Program-made: the position numbers and the translations under genes | In this document: piece by piece, positions 59,090-64,000 of the stretch | How positions within the stretch are numbered: position 1 is the stretch's first letter | Layout of the letters: each line of letters begins with the position of its first letter | DNA from: Streptomyces varsoviensis | GTDB taxonomy: Bacteria > Actinomycetota > Actinomycetes > Streptomycetales > Streptomycetaceae | Length of the DNA: 64,000 nt | Assembly: GCF_000718635.1 (NCBI RefSeq) | Contig: NZ_JOBF01000007.1 | Coordinates: 186,001-250,000 of the forward strand | Direction: 5' to 3' | Notes under the pieces: model-generated | The model's database searches: none | What the model saw: only the letters and a program-made list of their open reading frames with translations | What the model was told of the DNA's origin: nothing

Positions 59090-60952
59090 GTGTCCCACCC
59101 CCCGGCCACCGACTCGGCCGACTCAGCCGATCCCGCCGGCTCGGCCGACTCAGCCGAACCCACAGCGCCGGCCGCACACGACGCGGCGGTCGTCGGGCCG
59201 CTCGAACGCGGACTCGCCGTGCTGCGCGCGATGTCGGCCCCCGGCAGTCACCGGCTGCGCCCCAGCGATCTCGTGCACGCCACCGGGCTCGCCCGCTCGA
59301 CCGTGGACCGCGTCGTCGCCACGCTGGCCCGCGTCGGCTACCTGCGCGCCGTCGGACGCGACATCGAGCTGACCCCCCGTCTGCTGGAGCTGGGCAATGG
59401 CTATCTGACGGCCAGTGGCATTCCGGCGGCGCTGGGGCCGTTCGCGGCGCGGCTCGCCGAACAGTTCGACGAGTCGGTCTCTCTGGCCGTACCGGACGGG
59501 GACGGCGTGCGGTTCGTCGCCCAGTACACCCGGCGCCGCACCATGTCGCTCGCCTTCCGCATCGGCGATCTGCTCCCCGCCGAACGCTGCGCCCCCGGCG
59601 CGCTGTTCGCCGCCGACTGGGGCCCCGAGGAGCGTACGGCGTGGCGGGCGCGACGGCAGGCGGACCCCGGTGATGCCGGCTTCCCGGCGGTGCCGCCCCG
59701 GCCCGCCGTCGCGGGGATCGCGGAAACCGGGGGCGGAGAGACGGCAGGAGAAACGGCGGATGCAGTAGCGAGAGAAGCGGCGGGAGAAGCGGCCGAGAAG
59801 GCGGCGGCCCGCGTCGAGGCCGACTTCGAGCGGCGTCGCGCCGAGGCGGCCGAACGCGGGTGGGCCGCGGACGACGGGCTGATCGAACCCGGCCTGATCG
59901 CCGTCGCCCTGCCGGTGGCCGACGCCGCGGGCCGCGTCGTGTGCGCGGTGAGCGTGGTCAGCCACTCCAGCCGGCACACGGTCCACTCCCTGGCCGCCGC
60001 CGTCCTGCCGCGGCTGCGGAAGGACCTGCCCGCGATGGCCGAGGCCCTGGCGGCCCCGCCCGCGCGACCGTCCCCCGCTCCCCCGCCGCCTCCGCGGCCG
60101 GTGCGGGACGAACACGGAGCAGCGGAGTACGAACCGCGCGCGTCCGAGTACGAACCAGAGGCGGCCAAGGCGGAGTTGGGCTCGGGGTACCTCCAGTCGC
60201 TCGCGCGCGGGCTGGCCGTCCTGCGCGCGCTCGGCGTACGCCCCGGCGGGCTGTCCCTGGCGCGGGTCGCGGAGGCGACGGGCCTGGCCCGCGCGACCGC
60301 CCGGCGCGCGCTGCTCAGCCTGGAGCGGCTCGGCTACGCGGCCTCGCGCGGCCGGCTCTTCCACCCGCTGCCCCGCGTGCTGGAACTGGGCTACGCCCAT
60401 CTGTCGGGGCTCGGTTTCCCCGATATCGTCCAGCCCCATCTGGAGGCCCTGGCGGCGCGGGTGCGCGAGTCGGCCTCGATGGCGGTGCTGGACGGCGACG
60501 AGATCCGTTACATCGCGCGCGTGCCCACGTACCGGATCATGAGCGTCAACATCGGTGTCGGCACCCGCTTCCCCGCGTACGCGACGTCGATGGGCCGGGT
60601 GCTGCTCGCCGGGCTGCCCGCCGAGGAGCGCGCGGCACGGCTCGTACGGGCCGAACCGCGCCCGCTCACGCCGCGCACCGTCACCGATCCGCGCGCCCTG
60701 GCCCGTATCCTCGACGCCGCCGCCGACGGGGGCCACGCCCTGGTGGACGAGGAGTTGGAGGAGGGACTGCGGTCCATCGCCGTTCCCGTGCGCGACGTCT
60801 CCGGCCGGGTCGTGGCCGCGCTGAACGTCTCCACCCACGCGGGCCGGGGCACCGCCGAGGAGACCCGGGGCGCGCTGCTGCCCGCCCTCCGCCACGCGCA
60901 GGCCCAGGTGGAAGCGGACCTGCGCGCGTGGCGCGGCGAGTTGCCCTCCTGA
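59090..60952 (+). CDS. double-length IclR-family regulator (PcaR/PcaU-like)
   Basis: A 620-residue protein made of two complete IclR modules. Module 1: winged helix at about 36-100 (LERGLAVLRAMSAPGSHRL, STVDRVVATLARVGYL) and effector domain to about 330, interrupted by an Ala/Glu-rich stretch near 205-245. A Pro-rich linker covers about 335-365. Module 2: winged helix at about 365-430 (SLARGLAVLRALGVRPGG, ATARRALLSLERLGYA) and a cleaner effector domain (IARVPTYRIMSVNIGVG, EELEEGLRSIAVPVRD). The GTG start has AGGAG. It is divergent from the pca operon and almost certainly its regulator. The fusion would give a pseudo-dimer binding several half-sites. Confidence 0.88.
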   Translation: MSHPPATDSADSADPAGSADSAEPTAPAAHDAAVVGPLERGLAVLRAMSAPGSHRLRPSDLVHATGLARSTVDRVVATLARVGYLRAVGRDIELTPRLLELGNGYLTASGIPAALGPFAARLAEQFDESVSLAVPDGDGVRFVAQYTRRRTMSLAFRIGDLLPAERCAPGALFAADWGPEERTAWRARRQADPGDAGFPAVPPRPAVAGIAETGGGETAGETADAVAREAAGEAAEKAAARVEADFERRRAEAAERGWAADDGLIEPGLIAVALPVADAAGRVVCAVSVVSHSSRHTVHSLAAAVLPRLRKDLPAMAEALAAPPARPSPAPPPPPRPVRDEHGAAEYEPRASEYEPEAAKAELGSGYLQSLARGLAVLRALGVRPGGLSLARVAEATGLARATARRALLSLERLGYAASRGRLFHPLPRVLELGYAHLSGLGFPDIVQPHLEALAARVRESASMAVLDGDEIRYIARVPTYRIMSVNIGVGTRFPAYATSMGRVLLAGLPAEERAARLVRAEPRPLTPRTVTDPRALARILDAAADGGHALVDEELEEGLRSIAVPVRDVSGRVVAALNVSTHAGRGTAEETRGALLPALRHAQAQVEADLRAWRGELPS

Positions 60953-60999
60953 ACCGGCCGCCGCCGTCCTGAGACCGGCCCGGCAAAGCGCCCTCGGAA

Positions 61000-61035
61000 G
61001 GCGGCGGGGCCCCAGCGGCAGACCCGCCCGCCGCC
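61000..61035. terminator. hairpin between convergent IclR and MFS genes
   Basis: Perfect 9-bp inverted repeat GGCGGCGGG / CCCGCCGCC with an 18-nt loop in the 105-bp convergent gap. Confidence 0.65.
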
Positions 61036-61057
61036 GTCGAGACCCCGTGCCGTGCGG

Positions 61058-62641
61058 CTACTTCCCCTCGCGGCGCGCCCACGGGTGGCGGAGCTTGATC
61101 CAGATGTCCCGCGCCCGGCGGCTGGCCTCGGTGCGGCTGTCGGCGACGAGCGCCTGGGCCTGTTCGGGCGTCTCCACCATCGGCCCCGACCCGCGCAGTG
61201 GCTTGCCCGCGGTCTCGTGCAGGAAGAAGGCGGCGATGAAGCCGATGACGCCCGCGACCATGAGGTAGTAGGCGGGCACCATCTTGTTGCCGGTGGCCTG
61301 CACCAGGCCGGAGGCGAAGAGCGGGGTCGTGCCGCCGAACAGGGAGACGGAGATGTTGAAGGAGATGGACAGGGCCCCGTAGCGCAGCCGGGTGGGGAAG
61401 AGCGCGGGGAGGGTGGAGGCGGAGGTGCCGGCGAAGCAGACCAGGAGCAGTCCCAGGATCACGCAGCCGAAGGCGGGCATGAGGATGCCGCCCTGCTTGA
61501 TGAGGGCCACGGCGGGGATGGCGAGTACGACGAGCGCGATGCTGCCGGCCATGAAGACGGGCCGGCGGCCCCAGCGGTCGGAGGTGCGGCCGACGGTGGT
61601 GATGGTCAGCACCACCACGATCATGGTGCCGAGCACCAGCAGTTGGGCGGTGAGGTCGTCCTCGCCGAGCGTCTCGGTCATGAAGGTCGGCAGGTAGGAG
61701 GTCACCATGTAGTTGGTGACGTTGTAGAGCAGGACCAGGCCCATGCAGATGAGCACCGCCTGCCAGTGCCGGGTGAAGATCTCCTTGAGCCGGCCCTTGC
61801 CGGACTGCCGGGCCTCCTCGACCGGGTCGCTCTCCTCGTTCTCGGCCTCGGCCTGTTCCGTCTCCTTCTGGAAGGCCGGGGTCTCCTCCAGCCGCAGCCG
61901 CATATAGAGCCCGATCAGTCCGAGCGGTCCGGCCACCAGGAACGGCAGCCGCCAGCCCCAGTCGGTCATGCCGTCGGAGCCGAGCACGGCGGTGAGGATG
62001 GTGACCAGGCCGGAGCCGAGCGAGTAGCCGACGAAGGTGCCGAAGTCGAGCCAGCTCCCGAGGAAGCCGCGGCGCTTGTCGGGCGCGTACTCGGCGATGT
62101 AGGTGGTGGCTCCGGCGTACTCGCCGCCCGTGGAGAAACCTTGCACCAGGCGGCAGACGAGCAGCAGGATCGGCGCGGCGAAGCCGATGGCGTCGTAGCT
62201 GGGCAGGAAGCCGACGGCGAACGTGCTGATCGCCATTATGATCATGGTGAAGGCGAGGACGCGTTTGCGGCCGATACGGTCGCCGAGCGGCCCGAAGACG
62301 AGCCCGCCGAGCGGCCGTACCAGGAAGGCCGCGGCGAAGGTCGCGAAGGTGGAGACCACCTGGGTGCCCGGCTCGCTGGCCGGGAAGAACACCTTTCCCA
62401 GCGTGCCCGCCAGATAGGCGTAGACGCCGAAGTCGAACCATTCCATGGTGTTGCCGAGCGCCGCCGCCGAGACCGCGCGGCGCACTTGCGGCTTGTCGGT
62501 GACCGTCACGTCCTCGGCGCTCAGGGTGCGCTTCTCGCGGCGCAGCACGATGCGGAGCAGGCGGTCCGTGGCGGCGCTGCCGCCGCTGTTCTGCCTCTTG
62601 TCCCGCCTGAGGTTCGACGGGCTCGGTCGTCCAGTTTTCAT
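61058..62641 (-). CDS. MFS transporter, metabolite:H+ symporter (ProP/ShiA-like)
   Basis: A 527-residue MHS-family permease with twelve helices: AAALGNTMEWFDFGVYAYLAG, the loop 2-3 motif GPLGDRIGRKRVL, QGFSTGGEYAGATTYIAEYAP, then RRGFLGSWLDFGTFVGYSLGSG and VGRTSDRWGRRPVF. MHS members import osmolytes (proline, betaine), citrate, ketoglutarate, shikimate or aromatic acids. Next to the pca genes an aromatic acid is a possible cargo, but it is convergent with the regulator and separately transcribed. The start ATG has a modest GGGA site; a GTG about 45 codons later is an alternative. Confidence 0.88.
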   Translation of the reverse strand: MKTGRPSPSNLRRDKRQNSGGSAATDRLLRIVLRREKRTLSAEDVTVTDKPQVRRAVSAAALGNTMEWFDFGVYAYLAGTLGKVFFPASEPGTQVVSTFATFAAAFLVRPLGGLVFGPLGDRIGRKRVLAFTMIIMAISTFAVGFLPSYDAIGFAAPILLLVCRLVQGFSTGGEYAGATTYIAEYAPDKRRGFLGSWLDFGTFVGYSLGSGLVTILTAVLGSDGMTDWGWRLPFLVAGPLGLIGLYMRLRLEETPAFQKETEQAEAENEESDPVEEARQSGKGRLKEIFTRHWQAVLICMGLVLLYNVTNYMVTSYLPTFMTETLGEDDLTAQLLVLGTMIVVVLTITTVGRTSDRWGRRPVFMAGSIALVVLAIPAVALIKQGGILMPAFGCVILGLLLVCFAGTSASTLPALFPTRLRYGALSISFNISVSLFGGTTPLFASGLVQATGNKMVPAYYLMVAGVIGFIAAFFLHETAGKPLRGSGPMVETPEQAQALVADSRTEASRRARDIWIKLRHPWARREGK

Positions 62642-63061
62642 GTCATCCCGTACGGAGGCGGACAGGGGCCGGTGCCCCACCCGGCGGGCTTCGCCCTCCC
62701 GGGCGAACGTCGCGGGTCGCGGCACTAGATCATCATTTTGCGCCCCTACCCAGTCGCCCGTCGGGCAACCGGTGCCGCGTGTTCCCGGCCGGTCGGCCGC
62801 CCGCGCCCGGTGCGGGGACGGCTCTTTCACGCCGCGCCCGAGGCCGCGTCCGAGGCCCCGTACGACCGCTCCGCGCGGCGCGCCGATCCGCTTTTCCGGG
62901 CGCCGGCCGCGCTTCCGACCGAGCCCCGCCATCGCCACAAAACCGCAGGTCAGAGCGGTGTTAACGATGATGACAACGGTCACCGATGCAGCCTTTGCCG
63001 ATCTGCGCGCGGTGCGCTTCACTGCGGGGGTCGGAAGCGTTGATGGGGAGGCGCAAAAGCG
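62642..63061. other. 420-bp divergent gap between the MHS transporter and CDF genes
   Basis: No gene recognised. An AAAATGAT-containing string (minus strand, near 62727-62745) faintly recalls a Zur box but is far from the CDF start. A GTTAACGATGATGACAAC segment near 62960 is the most AT-rich part and may hold the CDF promoter. Confidence 0.4.
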
Positions 63062-64000
63062 ATGAGCAAGCACATCGAGCACGGCCGTGAGCACGGCCAT
63101 GAGCACGGTCACGATCACAGCCACGGAGCGGGCGGACACGCCGGGCATTCGCACGGGGTGTCGGCGGACGCCGACCGCCGATGGCTGTTCGCCGCGCTCA
63201 CACTGATCACCGCGTATATGGCCGTCGAGGTGGTGATCGGCATCGCGGCGGGTTCCCTCGCGCTGATCTCCGACGCGGCCCATATGCTCACGGACGCCGC
63301 CTCGATCGTGCTCGCGCTGATCGCGATGCGCCTCGCGGCCCGCCCGGCGCGCGGCGGTTTCACCTACGGGCTCAAGCGCGCCGAGATCCTTTCCGCGCAG
63401 CTCAACGGCGTCACCCTGCTGCTGCTCGGCGCGTGGCTGGCGTACGAGGCGGTGGAACGGCTGATCGACCCGCCGAGCGTGGACGGCTCGCTGGTGCTCT
63501 ACACCGCGCTGGCCGGGATCGTCGTGAACATCGCGGCGGCCTGGTGCATCTCGCGGGCCAACCGCTCCTCGCTCAATGTCGAGGGCGCGTACCAGCACAT
63601 CCTCAACGATCTGTTCGGCTTCATCGCCACGGCCGTCGCCGGTCTCGTGGTGATGACCACCGGGTTCGCCCGTATCGACGCGGTTGTCACGCTGGTGGTG
63701 GTCGTCCTGATGGTGCGGGCCGGGTACGGGCTGGTCCGCGAATCCGGACGGATCTTCCTGGAGGCCGCGCCGGTGGACCTCGCCCCGGACGCCATAGGCG
63801 ACCGGCTCGCCGCCAACCCGTCGGTGACCGAGGTCCACGATCTGCACGTGTGGACGATCACCTCCGGCCAGCCGACGCTCTCGGCGCATGTCCTGGTCAC
63901 TCCGGACGGCGACTGCCACGCGGTGCGGCGGGACCTGGAGCACGTCCTGCGGCACGACTACAAGATCGACCACACGACGCTCCAGGTCGACCACGCCCCG
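63062..64000 (+). CDS. cation diffusion facilitator (zinc efflux, CzcD/ZitB-like), partial
   Basis: The first 313 codons of a CDF transporter; the frame is open to the window edge. The N-terminus is His-rich (about residues 4-32, alternating His with Gly, Glu and Asp), a metal-binding segment. Transmembrane metal sites are HMLTDA (with the preceding SDAA) in helix 2 and HILNDLFGF in helix 5. The C-terminal cytoplasmic domain contains VHDLHVWTITSGQPTLSAHV, the CDF ferredoxin-like fold. It exports Zn2+ or Cd2+ in exchange for protons. The ATG is preceded by GGGAGG. Only the last few residues seem to be missing. Confidence 0.93.
   Translation, partial: MSKHIEHGREHGHEHGHDHSHGAGGHAGHSHGVSADADRRWLFAALTLITAYMAVEVVIGIAAGSLALISDAAHMLTDAASIVLALIAMRLAARPARGGFTYGLKRAEILSAQLNGVTLLLLGAWLAYEAVERLIDPPSVDGSLVLYTALAGIVVNIAAAWCISRANRSSLNVEGAYQHILNDLFGFIATAVAGLVVMTTGFARIDAVVTLVVVVLMVRAGYGLVRESGRIFLEAAPVDLAPDAIGDRLAANPSVTEVHDLHVWTITSGQPTLSAHVLVTPDGDCHAVRRDLEHVLRHDYKIDHTTLQVDHAP

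Noticed and set aside
62727..62745. Possible Zur box upstream of the CDF gene
   Set aside because: Only about half of the positions match the Streptomyces consensus as I recall it, and it lies more than 300 bp from the CDF start.
61058..63994. A giant minus-strand frame continuing upstream of the MFS transporter
   Set aside because: The extension is antisense to the CDF transporter, which has a His-rich N-terminus, family motifs and a ribosome site on the plus strand.

Overview
The window is very GC-rich DNA with G/C-biased third codon positions, GTG and TTG starts, ATGA/GTGA/TGATG stop-start overlaps and actinomycete families (StrR-type and IclR regulators, TerD, SpoIIE-type phosphatase, MbtH). 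It looks like a chromosomal segment of Streptomyces or a close relative, mixing catabolic operons with one compact biosynthetic gene cluster. No tRNA, rRNA, CRISPR array or insertion sequence was seen.

Layout. (1) 1-7.4 kb: oxidative L-fucose catabolism (aldo/keto reductase, SDR, L-fuconate dehydratase) with a lipoprotein-dependent sugar ABC importer, divergent from a FadR-type GntR regulator. (2) 7.5-12.9 kb: M20 peptidase, NCS1 permease, DUF1177 protein, divergent IclR regulator and peptidase E. (3) 13-17 kb: assorted genes (lipase maturation factor, membrane proteins, DoxX, GlsB, TerD). (4) 17.1-25.7 kb: a seven-gene glp-like operon (MFS, glycerol-kinase-like, GlpD-like, alkyl-DHAP-synthase-like, GlpP, ABM protein, zinc dehydrogenase) whose leader carries two hairpins, the second burying the ribosome binding site. 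(5) 26-32 kb: FAD oxidoreductase, PAS-GAF-SpoIIE phosphatase, NDH-2 and a small secreted protein.

(6) 32.1-50.6 kb: the most interesting part. A threonine kinase, a cysteine-synthase-like PLP enzyme and an argininosuccinate-lyase-like enzyme together predict 2,3-diaminobutyrate made from threonine. Beside them are one stand-alone NRPS (truncated C, A, PCP, degenerate TE), an ATP-grasp ligase, an MbtH protein, a SyrP/DdaC-like dioxygenase, an ABC pair and a StrR-type activator preceded by an unknown 73-codon gene. The logic resembles dapdiamide-type small peptides but with diaminobutyrate. An ornithine-lipid-like operon (OlsB, PlsC, DedA), a DDAH-family enzyme and a flavin reductase lie inside the same interval and may or may not belong to it.

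(7) 50.9-61 kb: TetR regulator, pobA and the protocatechuate branch of the beta-ketoadipate pathway (pcaI-J-H-G-B-D), with a divergent double-length IclR regulator facing an array of GTTCG repeats. (8) 61-64 kb: an MHS-type MFS transporter and the start of a CDF zinc transporter, cut by the window edge. A recurring oddity is in-frame repeat expansion in unrelated proteins, most strikingly a roughly 185-residue insertion in PcaB. All homology statements come from reading sequence by eye; no database search was run.
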